Shown: in pieces, positions 1 to 5,607 of the stretch
How the letters are laid out: the number at the start of each line of letters is the position of its first letter
Numbering within the stretch: position 1 is the stretch's first letter
Assembly: GCA_027038775.1 (NCBI GenBank)
Contig: JALWGP010000023.1
Location: forward strand, 1-5,607
Direction: 5' to 3'
Source of the DNA: Sedimenticola sp.
GTDB taxonomy: Bacteria; Pseudomonadota; Gammaproteobacteria; Chromatiales; Chromatiaceae
DNA length: 5,607 bases
Translations under genes and position numbers: made by a program
Notes under the pieces: generated by a model
Seen by the model: only the letters and a program-made list of their open reading frames with translations
Database searches by the model: none
What the model was told of the DNA's origin: nothing

Positions 1-786
1 CGCCCCGCCCTGGCGGAGGAGCTGCGCCGATACCCGGAAGTTTTCCGGGTATTTCCGGAGCGGATCGAGCTGGCGCCCGGCCTGGGCGATTTCGAGGCGC
101 GCAGCCGGGCCCTGGCGGTGGTGGGCGAGCAGCTCGCCGAGCTGGGGCTGGTGACCCCGCCCATGGGCGAGCCCTACCCGGTGACGCCGGGCGGGCGCGA
201 GGAGGCGCTGTGCGTCATGGACCGTGCCGTGGCCGCCTTCTTCGGCGTGCGCGCCTTCGGCCAGCACCTCAACGGCTACGTGCGTACCGGCGAGGACATC
301 CGGATGTGGGTGGCGCGCCGCGCCCGGGACCGGCTGGTCTTTCCCGGCCACCTCGACCACCTGGTGGCCGGCGGGTTGCCCTGGGGGGTGAGCCTGCAGG
401 AGAACCTGGAGAAGGAGTGCATGGAGGAGGCGGGAATCCCCCCCGAACTGGCCCGCCGGGCGGTGCCCGTGGGCGTGGTGAGCTACAATAGAGTGGCCAG
501 GCGGGGCTACCGTCCCGATGTGCTCTACTGCTACGACCTGGAACTTTCCGCCGATTTCGAACCTCGAAACACGGACGGCGAGGTGGAATCCTTCTCCCTG
601 TTGCCCCTGGAGGAGGTGGCCCGCCTGGTGAGGGAGACCGACGAATTCAAGCTCAACTGCAACCTGGTGATCATCGATTTCCTGATCCGTCACGGATTTC
701 TTCGCCCGGATGAGCCAGAATACCTGCTACTCAACCTGGGACTGAGGCGCCCCCCCGGCCACGCCGGGCCCGCGGGCCCCCGATGA
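1..786 (+). CDS. DUF4743-type Nudix hydrolase (5' partial)
   Basis: The reading frame is open from base 1 to the TGA at 784-786, giving 261 visible residues; the start codon lies outside the window. Residues 1-115 resemble the DUF4743 N-terminal domain that precedes the Nudix fold (YPEVFRVF near residue 11, GEPYPVTPGG near 54). The Nudix box spans about residues 124-146 and ends in KECMEEAGI, so the metal-binding E139, E142 and E143 are present; the usual Glu and Arg of the box are Val130 and Lys138. The C-terminal part (NTDGEVESF, then FKLNCNLVIIDFLIRHG) also matches this family. Relatives include the Nudix domain of yeast Tnr3-type proteins and plant NUDT20/24, reported to hydrolyse oxidised thiamin diphosphate analogues, so a soluble cytoplasmic thiamin-damage hydrolase is plausible; substrate is inference. 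In-frame GTGs at 118 and 121 could be called as starts, but the upstream residues look family-like, so I prefer a start beyond the edge. The gene overlaps prc by 4 nt. Confidence 0.88.
   Translation, partial: RPALAEELRRYPEVFRVFPERIELAPGLGDFEARSRALAVVGEQLAELGLVTPPMGEPYPVTPGGREEALCVMDRAVAAFFGVRAFGQHLNGYVRTGEDIRMWVARRARDRLVFPGHLDHLVAGGLPWGVSLQENLEKECMEEAGIPPELARRAVPVGVVSYNRVARRGYRPDVLYCYDLELSADFEPRNTDGEVESFSLLPLEEVARLVRETDEFKLNCNLVIIDFLIRHGFLRPDEPEYLLLNLGLRRPPGHAGPAGPR
30..52. repeat. Perfect 10-bp inverted repeat, 3-nt loop
   Basis: ATACCCGGAA at 30-39 is followed by GTT and then its exact reverse complement TTCCGGGTAT at 43-52. It lies inside the Nudix hydrolase reading frame, where it encodes part of the RYPEVFRVF stretch. 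No T-run follows it on either strand, so it does not look like an intrinsic terminator. Whether it has any role as an mRNA hairpin or protein-binding site is unknown. Confidence 0.75.
766..779. repeat. 14-bp GC palindrome just upstream of the prc start
   Basis: GGGCCCGCGGGCCC is its own reverse complement and consists only of G and C. It occupies the last codons of the Nudix gene and ends 3 nt before the prc ATG at 783, where a Shine-Dalgarno sequence would normally sit. In RNA it could form a 5-bp stem with a 4-nt loop. It may make prc translation depend on ribosomes arriving from the upstream gene, but in such GC-rich DNA it may also be incidental. Confidence 0.7.
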
Positions 787-2882
787 ACCGAACGATGAAA
801 ATGCAAAGACTCAACCGCTGGATCCTGCTGTTCTGCCTGCTGACCTTCGGCGGCGCGGCGCTCGCCATGGTCAAGGAGGTGCCCCTGGAGGCGCTCAAGC
901 CCGACAAGCGGCTGCGCCAGACCGCGCTCATCGTCAACCAGGTGCTGCAGAAGTACCACTACCGCAAGGTGAAGCTGGACGACGAGCTCTCCTCGCACAT
1001 CTTCGACAAGTACCTGGAATCCTGCGATCCCAACAAGAGCTTCTTCACCCAGGAGGACGTCCGGGAGTTCGAGAAGTACCGTCACAAGCTGGACGAGGCC
1101 ATCGCCCACGGCTGGCTGGAGCCCGCCTTCGAGATCTTCCGCCGTTTCCGCGAGCGGGTGGACCAGCAGATCTCCTGGGCGCTGGAGCTGCTGGAGAGGA
1201 ACCCGTTCGACTTCACCCGCAAGGAGACCTACCGCTTCGACCGCAAGGACGCGCCCTGGGCGAAGGACGAGGCCGCCCTGAAGGAGCTCTGGCGCAAGCG
1301 GGTGAAGAACGACATCCTGGGGCTGCGCCTGGCCGGCAAGGACGAGGAGAAGATCCGCGAGACCCTGGAGAAGCGCTACAGGACCCTGCGCCGCCGGGTG
1401 CACCAGCTGGACGCCGACGAGGTGTTCCAGACCTTCATCAACGCCTACACCCTGAGCATCGAGCCGCACACCGCCTACATGTCGCCCGAGCGCTCGGAGA
1501 ACTTCGACATCTCCATGCGGCTGTCGCTCCAGGGCATCGGCGCCGTGCTCAGCAGCAAGGACGAGTACACCGAGGTGCAGAAGGTGGTACCCGGCGGCCC
1601 GGCCGACAAGAGCGGCCAGCTCAAGCCGGGTGACCGCATCATCGGTGTGGCCCAGGGTCGCACCGGCGAGATGGAGGACGTGGTGGGCTGGCCGCTGCAG
1701 GACGTGGTGGAGAAGATCCGCGGCCCCAAGGGAACGGTGGTGCGCCTCAGCGTCCTGCCCAAGGCGTCGGGCGCCCAGGGCGCCGCGCGCGAGATCTCCA
1801 TCGTGCGCGACCAGATCAAGCTGGAGGACCAGGCCGCCAGGTCGGAACTCCTCGAGATCGACGGCATGCGTTTCGGCGTCATCGAGCTGCCCGCCTTCTA
1901 CCGTGATTTCCGCGCCCAGGCCGCCGGCCGCAAGGACTTCCGCAGCACCACCCGCGATGTGCGCAGGCTCATCACCGAGCTGAAGAAGCAGAAGGTGGAC
2001 GGCATCATCATGGACCTGCGTAACAACGGCGGGGGTTCCCTCACCGAGGCCATCGAGCTCACCGGGCTCTTCATTCCCCACGGCCCGGTGGTGCAGGTGA
2101 AGGACTCCCAGGGGCGCGTCGAGGTGGAGCGGGACACCGATCCCGGCGAGGTCTACACCGGGCCGCTGGCGGTGCTGGTGAACCGCAACAGCGCCTCCGC
2201 CTCCGAGATCTTCGCCGCTGCCATCCAGGACTACGGCCGGGGCCTGGTCATCGGCGAGCCCACCTTCGGCAAGGGCACGGTGCAGACCCTGGTGGAACTG
2301 GGGCAGTTCTCGCGTGACAAGGAGGACATCGGCCGCCTGCGCCTCACCATCGCCCAGTTCTTCCGGGTGCAGGGGGGCAGCACCCAGAACCGCGGAGTGG
2401 TCCCCGACGTCACCTTCCCCACCGCGCCGGAAGACGACGAGCACGGTGAACGCTCCCTGGAGAACGCGTTGCCCTGGACCCGCATCAAGGCGGTGGAGCA
2501 CGATCAGTTGGGCAGGGTGGAGGTGGCCCTGTTGCGCAACCGGCACCAGCAGCGGGTGAAGCAGGACCCGGGATTCGTCTACCTCGTGGAACAGGGCAAG
2601 GCGCTGCGCGAGCTGAACGAGGAGAAGGAGGTCTCCCTGGTGGAGGCCGAGCGGCGCAAAGAGTGGGAGGCCCGGGAGAAACGTGCCCTGGAGCGGCGCA
2701 ACCGGCTGCGCGCGGCCCGTGGCCTGGAGCCCCTGGAGAAGCTGGAGGACGAGGAAGAGAACGCCTTCCACGACGACAAGGACGATCCGGAGGGCATCGG
2801 CCTCATCTGGCAGGAGGAGGCGGCGCACATCCTCGCCGACTACATCCGCCAGCAGCGTCCCGTCACCGCCCAGGCCGACTGA
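783..2882 (+). CDS. prc: Carboxy-terminal (tail-specific) protease Prc/Tsp, S41A family
   Basis: This 699-residue protein (E. coli Prc: 682) is a periplasmic protease that degrades or trims proteins from their C-termini. A basic N-terminus, a hydrophobic stretch at about residues 13-22 and an ALA motif ending at 28 form a Sec signal peptide. The order is family-typical: Prc N-terminal helical domain (about 40-240), PDZ domain (about 248-330, GIGAVL then GDRIIGV), S41 protease core (about 355-545) and a highly charged Tsp C-terminal domain. The Ser/Lys dyad is S472 in NRNSASASEIFA and K497 in EPTFGKGTVQ; the 25-residue spacing equals that of S452/K477 in E. coli, and D483 matches E. coli D463. 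The start ATG783 overlaps the upstream stop and lacks a clear Shine-Dalgarno; ATG795 and ATG801 would also leave a signal peptide. It is probably translationally coupled to the Nudix gene. In E. coli the lipoprotein NlpI acts as its adaptor; none is encoded here. Confidence 0.97.
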   Translation: MNRTMKMQRLNRWILLFCLLTFGGAALAMVKEVPLEALKPDKRLRQTALIVNQVLQKYHYRKVKLDDELSSHIFDKYLESCDPNKSFFTQEDVREFEKYRHKLDEAIAHGWLEPAFEIFRRFRERVDQQISWALELLERNPFDFTRKETYRFDRKDAPWAKDEAALKELWRKRVKNDILGLRLAGKDEEKIRETLEKRYRTLRRRVHQLDADEVFQTFINAYTLSIEPHTAYMSPERSENFDISMRLSLQGIGAVLSSKDEYTEVQKVVPGGPADKSGQLKPGDRIIGVAQGRTGEMEDVVGWPLQDVVEKIRGPKGTVVRLSVLPKASGAQGAAREISIVRDQIKLEDQAARSELLEIDGMRFGVIELPAFYRDFRAQAAGRKDFRSTTRDVRRLITELKKQKVDGIIMDLRNNGGGSLTEAIELTGLFIPHGPVVQVKDSQGRVEVERDTDPGEVYTGPLAVLVNRNSASASEIFAAAIQDYGRGLVIGEPTFGKGTVQTLVELGQFSRDKEDIGRLRLTIAQFFRVQGGSTQNRGVVPDVTFPTAPEDDEHGERSLENALPWTRIKAVEHDQLGRVEVALLRNRHQQRVKQDPGFVYLVEQGKALRELNEEKEVSLVEAERRKEWEAREKRALERRNRLRAARGLEPLEKLEDEEENAFHDDKDDPEGIGLIWQEEAAHILADYIRQQRPVTAQAD

Positions 2883-2886
2883 AGCC

Positions 2887-4512
2887 GTGCCCGACGCCGC
2901 GCCGCGGGTGGATCGCCTGCTGGACCGCCTCTCCCGCGAGGGCGATCCCGGACTGCTGGTGAAGGGCCGCGTCGGCCTGGAGAAGGAGAGCCTGCGGGTG
3001 GCCCGCAGCGGCGGCATCGCCACCACGCCCCATCCCCCCGCGCTGGGATCGGCCCTGACCCACCCCTGGATCACCACCGACTACTCCGAGGCGCTGCTGG
3101 AGTTCGTCACGCCGCCCTTCGAGTCCTTCCCGGAGGCCCTCCGCTGCCTGCGGGGGCTGCACCGCTACGTGCACGAGCGGCTGGGGGAGGAGATCCTCTG
3201 GGCCACCAGCATGCCCTGTATCCTGGCGGGGGAGAAGAGCATCCCCATCGCCCGCTACGGCAGCTCCAACCTCGGCCGCATGAAGCACGTCTACCGCGTG
3301 GGGCTGGGGTACCGCTACGGGCGCGTGATGCAGGTGATCGCCGGGGTCCACTTCAACTTCTCCCTGCACGAGTCGTTCTGGCCCATGTACCGTGACCTGC
3401 TCGGCGGGGAGGAGCTGCGGGCGTTCCGCGACGCGCACTACATGGGCATGGTCCGGAACCTGCAGCGCTACGGCTGGCTCATTCCCTACCTCTTTGGCGC
3501 CTCGCCGGCGGTGTGCAAGTCCTTCTTCACCGACAAGGAGCCGGACCTGCTGGTGTTCGACGACACCACCTACTACGAGCCCTTCGCCACCTCCCTGCGC
3601 ATGGGCGACATCGGCTACCAGAACCGCAAGGAAGAGGGGATGGGGGTGAAGGCCTGCTACGACTCGCTGCACGACTACGTCCACAGCCTCGCCTGTGCCA
3701 CCATGACCCCCTGTCCCGTGTGGGAGCGGATCGGGGTCAAAGTGGAGGGCGAGTACCGCCAGCTCAATGCCAACCAGCTGCAGGTCGAGAACGAGTACTA
3801 CAGCTCGGTGCGGCCCAAGGAGATCCCCCGGGGCCTGGAGACGCCCAGCCGCGCCCTGCTCGAGCGAGGCATCCGCTACGTGGAGCTGCGCTCGCTGGAC
3901 GTGAACGCCTACCATCCCCTCGGCATCGACGAGGACCAGGTGCGTTTCCTCCACCTCTTCATGCTCTACTGCCTGCTGCGCAACAGCTCCCTCATCGATG
4001 CGGAGGAGCGCAGGGAGATCGACCGCAATCTCCTGTGGGTGGCGCACCAGGGGCGGGATCCCCAGCTCAAGCTCCAGCGCGGGGGCAGGGCGGTGCTCTT
4101 CCGGGAGTGGGCGCGGGAGCTGCTGGAGGCCATGGAGCCCCTGGCGGAGCTGGTGGCGGCGCAGAGCGGCAACCCGGGCTACCTGGAGACGCTGCGCGAA
4201 CAGCGCGCCAAGGTGGACGACGCCGAGCTCACCCCCTCGGGCCGCATGCTGCGGGAGATGCGCGAGCGGGGCGAGGGTTTCTACGAGTTCGCCCACCGCC
4301 TGTCGCGGGAGCAGTGGCGCTTCTTCGAGAGAGAGGAACTCGACGAGGGGTTCCGGCGCGAGCTGGACCGGTTGGCCGGGGAATCCCTGGAGCGGCAGCA
4401 GCGGCTCGAGGCGGAGAACGAAGAGCCGTTCGACCGCTTTCTCGAGCGCTATTTCGCCGGCCAGGTCGAGGGCTGTCGGAACGACGACTCCCCGGCACCT
4501 GCCTCATCGTAG
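2887..4512 (+). CDS. gshA: Glutamate-cysteine ligase, proteobacterial type I
   Basis: The product joins L-glutamate and L-cysteine using ATP to give gamma-glutamylcysteine, the first and usually limiting step of glutathione synthesis, in the cytosol. With the GTG at 2887 it has 541 residues (E. coli GshA: 518) and lines up with the E. coli enzyme at a constant offset of 5 through the metal-binding positions: E32 and E34 in GLEKESLRV, D65 and E72 in TTDYSEALLEF, H155 in GVHFNFS and E333 in ELRSLD. Other family blocks are ALGSALTHPWITTD, LIPYLFGASPAVC, LQVENEYYSSVRPKE and DEDQVRFLHLFM. GTG2887 is chosen because it lies 4 nt after the prc stop and gives an N-terminus of the right length; GTG2908 is an alternative. 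The Shine-Dalgarno is weak, so coupling to prc is likely. About 18 residues after the final conserved helix (AGQVEGCRNDD onwards) form a low-complexity tail not found in E. coli. Glutathione synthase (gshB) is not in the window. Confidence 0.97.
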   Translation: MPDAAPRVDRLLDRLSREGDPGLLVKGRVGLEKESLRVARSGGIATTPHPPALGSALTHPWITTDYSEALLEFVTPPFESFPEALRCLRGLHRYVHERLGEEILWATSMPCILAGEKSIPIARYGSSNLGRMKHVYRVGLGYRYGRVMQVIAGVHFNFSLHESFWPMYRDLLGGEELRAFRDAHYMGMVRNLQRYGWLIPYLFGASPAVCKSFFTDKEPDLLVFDDTTYYEPFATSLRMGDIGYQNRKEEGMGVKACYDSLHDYVHSLACATMTPCPVWERIGVKVEGEYRQLNANQLQVENEYYSSVRPKEIPRGLETPSRALLERGIRYVELRSLDVNAYHPLGIDEDQVRFLHLFMLYCLLRNSSLIDAEERREIDRNLLWVAHQGRDPQLKLQRGGRAVLFREWARELLEAMEPLAELVAAQSGNPGYLETLREQRAKVDDAELTPSGRMLREMRERGEGFYEFAHRLSREQWRFFEREELDEGFRRELDRLAGESLERQQRLEAENEEPFDRFLERYFAGQVEGCRNDDSPAPASS

Positions 4513-4559
4513 GTCCGCCAGGGCCGCAGGCCGCCGCGGGCAAATCCAAATCCCTGCCC
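4513..4559. other. Convergent gshA/SDR intergenic gap
   Basis: This 47-bp stretch separates two convergent stop codons (TAG at 4510-4512 on plus, TAA at 4562-4560 on minus). It contains a small GGCC-GCA-GGCC stem (4522-4532), a tandem AAATCC pair (4542-4553), and AGGGC/GCCCT arms (4520-4524 and 4556-4560) with a long loop. None of these is followed by a T-run, so I do not call a terminator, although termination of both transcripts would be expected around here. Confidence 0.6.
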
Positions 4560-5417
4560 TTACCGCCCCCCGTCCCCCGAGACCTTCAGCAGCACCCGGT
4601 CCAGCGCGCGCGTGGAGAGCACGCGGCGCAGGAAGCCGAACAGGTAGGTGGGAAAGGTCACGTAGTAGCGCGGCTTCGGCCTGGGGCTCTCCAGGGCGTG
4701 GATCACCCGTTTCAGTACCGCCTCGGGCCCCAGGGTGAAGGGGGCCGCGTCGCCCTCCTTCTTCAGCCGCTCGATGAGGTTGAGGTAGCGCTGCCGGTGC
4801 GGGCTGCGCTCCATGTCGATGTTCTCTTGAAATTTGCGCCAGGCGTTCTCGCGGAAACGGCTGCGGATGGGGCCGGGCTCGATGAGGGAGACATGGATGC
4901 CGGTGCCGGCGAGCTCCAGGCGCAGGGTATCGGTGAGCCCCTCCAGGGCGAACTTGGAGCAGTTGTAGGCGCCGCGGTAGGGCATGGCGGCGAAGCCCAG
5001 CACCGAACTGTTCTGGATGATGCGCCCCCCGCCCTGGCGGCGCATGGCGGGCAGTACGGCGCAGGTAAGCTCGTGGGTGCCCAGCAGGTTGGTCTCCAGC
5101 TGGGCACGCAGCACCTCGCGGCCGAGGTCCTCCACCGCCCCCGGCTGGCCGTAGGCGCCGTTGTTGAACAGGCCGTAGAGACGGCCGCCGGTGCGTTCCA
5201 GCACCCGGGAGACGGCGGCGTGGATGCTGGCCGAGTCGTCCAGGTCGAGCTGCAGCGCCTCGTCCAGCCCCTCGGCGCGCAGCCGCTCCACGTCCTCTTT
5301 CCGGCGGGCGCTGGCGAAGACCCGGTAGCCGCGGCGGGCCAGTGCGTGGGCCACGTGGTGGCCGATGCCGCTGGAGCAGCCGGTGATCAGGATGGCGGGA
5401 TGAGAAGGAGTTGGCAC
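4560..5417 (-). CDS. Classical short-chain dehydrogenase/reductase, YbbO-like
   Basis: An NAD(P)-dependent oxidoreductase of 285 residues from a GTG at 5417-5415. Family features are the nucleotide-binding TGCSSGIG (residues 12-19), acidic LDLDD (57-61), NNGAYG (85-90) in place of the usual NNAG, and a complete catalytic tetrad: N110, S138, Y151 and K155 (in GAYNCSK). SLIEPGPIRSRF follows, then FTLGPEAV and a C-terminal tail (KPRYYVTFPTYLFGFLRR) closely resembling E. coli YbbO, an NADP-dependent aldehyde reductase; the basic residues at 38-39 after the second strand fit NADP preference. The substrate cannot be read from sequence, and sterol- or retinol-type SDRs share these motifs. The start is uncertain: GTG5417 gives the standard short N-terminus but lacks a Shine-Dalgarno, and the frame stays open further upstream across the divergent gene, where it reads as non-coding. 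It stands alone, convergent to gshA. Confidence 0.93.
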   Translation of the reverse strand: MPTPSHPAILITGCSSGIGHHVAHALARRGYRVFASARRKEDVERLRAEGLDEALQLDLDDSASIHAAVSRVLERTGGRLYGLFNNGAYGQPGAVEDLGREVLRAQLETNLLGTHELTCAVLPAMRRQGGGRIIQNSSVLGFAAMPYRGAYNCSKFALEGLTDTLRLELAGTGIHVSLIEPGPIRSRFRENAWRKFQENIDMERSPHRQRYLNLIERLKKEGDAAPFTLGPEAVLKRVIHALESPRPKPRYYVTFPTYLFGFLRRVLSTRALDRVLLKVSGDGGR

Positions 5418-5487
5418 CGAAACGGGATGTGGCGGGGAGGGCAATGGGCTATATTCTAACCAGAGCCGTCCAGACAGGAAGCCCGCC
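5418..5487. promoter_or_regulatory. Divergent intergenic region with candidate promoters
   Basis: This 70-bp gap separates the SDR start from the divergent plus-strand gene. An AT-rich patch at 5450-5459 stands out from GC-rich surroundings. On the minus strand it reads TAGAAT (5458-5453), one mismatch from the sigma-70 -10 consensus; on the plus strand it reads TATATT (5450-5455), also one mismatch. No good -35 box appears at 16-18 bp on either strand. The two -10 candidates overlap, so at most one may be used, or polymerases may compete for them. No operator-like repeat is seen. Confidence 0.4.
5476..5480 (+). promoter_or_regulatory. Ribosome binding site AGGAA of the right-edge gene
   Basis: AGGAA lies 7 nt upstream of ATG5488. 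It decides the start of the partial right-edge gene in favour of ATG5488 over ATG5494 and argues that this strand, rather than the opposite open frame, is coding here. Confidence 0.65.
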
Positions 5488-5607
5488 ATGCCGATGAAGA
5501 GACTCGAGCCCGAAACGATGGAAAAGATCCTGAAGCTGGCCGAGGCGATGCGCGCGCAGAACAAGGACAAGTACCGGCTGGCCCACGCGCTGCTCTACCT
5601 TGACGAG
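5488..5607 (+). CDS. Unidentified protein, N-terminal 40 residues (3' partial)
   Basis: An ATG at 5488 opens a frame that stays open to the window edge. AGGAA at 5476-5480 sits 7 nt before the ATG and is one of the clearest Shine-Dalgarno matches in the window; a second ATG at 5494 is too far for it (13 nt). Third codon positions are G or C in 36 of the 40 codons, like the neighbouring genes, which supports real coding. The visible peptide begins MPMKRLEPETMEKILKLAEA and ends in a stretch rich in Leu, Ala, Tyr and charged residues, suggesting two helices and a small cytoplasmic protein; there is no signal peptide or membrane segment. I do not recognise the family and no function is offered. 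It is transcribed divergently from the SDR gene. Confidence 0.75.
   Translation, partial: MPMKRLEPETMEKILKLAEAMRAQNKDKYRLAHALLYLDE

Noticed and set aside
118..123. GTG codons as possible true start of the Nudix gene
   Set aside because: The 39 in-frame residues before it resemble the family's N-terminal domain, so the start most likely lies left of the window.
555..569. Short inverted repeat TTTCGA-ACC-TCGAAA in the Nudix gene
   Set aside because: Six-bp arms are expected by chance in a window this size, and it lies in well-conserved coding sequence.
2580..2790. Glu/Arg/Lys-rich stretch of Prc (about residues 600-670) as an unusual inserted coiled coil
   Set aside because: A charged helical C-terminal region is normal for the Tsp C-terminal domain, and the length is close to that of E. 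coli Prc.
690..3077. A 795-codon open frame on the minus strand, antisense to prc
   Set aside because: Its composition (long Leu/Val/Gly/His-rich runs, no recognisable domain) is typical of the complement of a GC-rich gene. The opposite strand encodes full-length Prc with all catalytic residues.
2863..4296. A 477-codon minus-strand open frame antisense to gshA
   Set aside because: Low-complexity His/Leu/Val/Gly-rich product, explained by codon bias of gshA on the other strand.
4520..4560. Possible bidirectional terminator between gshA and the SDR gene
   Set aside because: Only a 4-bp stem with a 3-nt loop and a 5-bp stem with a long loop; no T-run on either strand.
3513..5459. A 648-codon plus-strand open frame spanning the end of gshA and the antisense of the SDR gene
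   Set aside because: It crosses two well-supported genes in the wrong frame or strand and its translation is Ala/Gly/Arg/Pro-rich without motifs.
5418..5570. N-terminal extension of the SDR to an upstream ATG at 5570
   Set aside because: The 51 extra residues do not resemble an SDR N-terminus, and they lie antisense to a plus-strand gene with a good ribosome binding site.
1..5607. Search for tRNAs, CRISPR repeats, insertion sequences, toxin-antitoxin or defence genes
   Set aside because: No cloverleaf-like sequence, spaced direct repeats, transposase motifs or matching gene products were seen; nearly all of the window is accounted for by housekeeping-type genes.

Overview
This window reads as an ordinary, compact chromosomal segment of a GC-rich proteobacterium, most likely a gammaproteobacterium. 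The evidence is a proteobacterial type I glutamate-cysteine ligase (E. coli GshA type), a full-length periplasmic tail-specific protease of the E. coli Prc type, and a short-chain dehydrogenase close to E. coli YbbO, all with strongly G/C-biased third codon positions. A finer placement, such as one of the GC-rich Chromatiales-like lineages, would be a guess.

Layout: positions 1-4512 hold three plus-strand genes packed head to tail. They are the C-terminal part of a DUF4743/Nudix hydrolase (cut by the left edge), prc (overlapping it by 4 nt, ATGA), and gshA (GTG start 4 nt after the prc stop). This spacing suggests one transcript whose promoter lies left of the window. A 47-bp convergent gap (4513-4559) separates gshA from a minus-strand SDR gene (4560-5417). 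A 70-bp divergent gap (5418-5487) contains the only clearly AT-richer patch of the right half and probably the promoter(s). It is followed by the first 40 codons of an unrecognised plus-strand gene that runs off the right edge.

How the genes may work together: the Nudix family has members that hydrolyse damaged thiamin diphosphate, GshA makes gamma-glutamylcysteine for glutathione, and Prc degrades or processes periplasmic proteins. A shared theme of damage control and stress housekeeping is possible but is inference. I found no mobile element, CRISPR array, RNA gene, toxin-antitoxin or defence cassette, and no evidence for a new multi-gene system. The items most worth a second look are a 10-bp perfect inverted repeat inside the Nudix coding sequence, a 14-bp GC palindrome just before the prc start codon, the Nudix-prc-gshA linkage, and the unidentified gene at the right edge.
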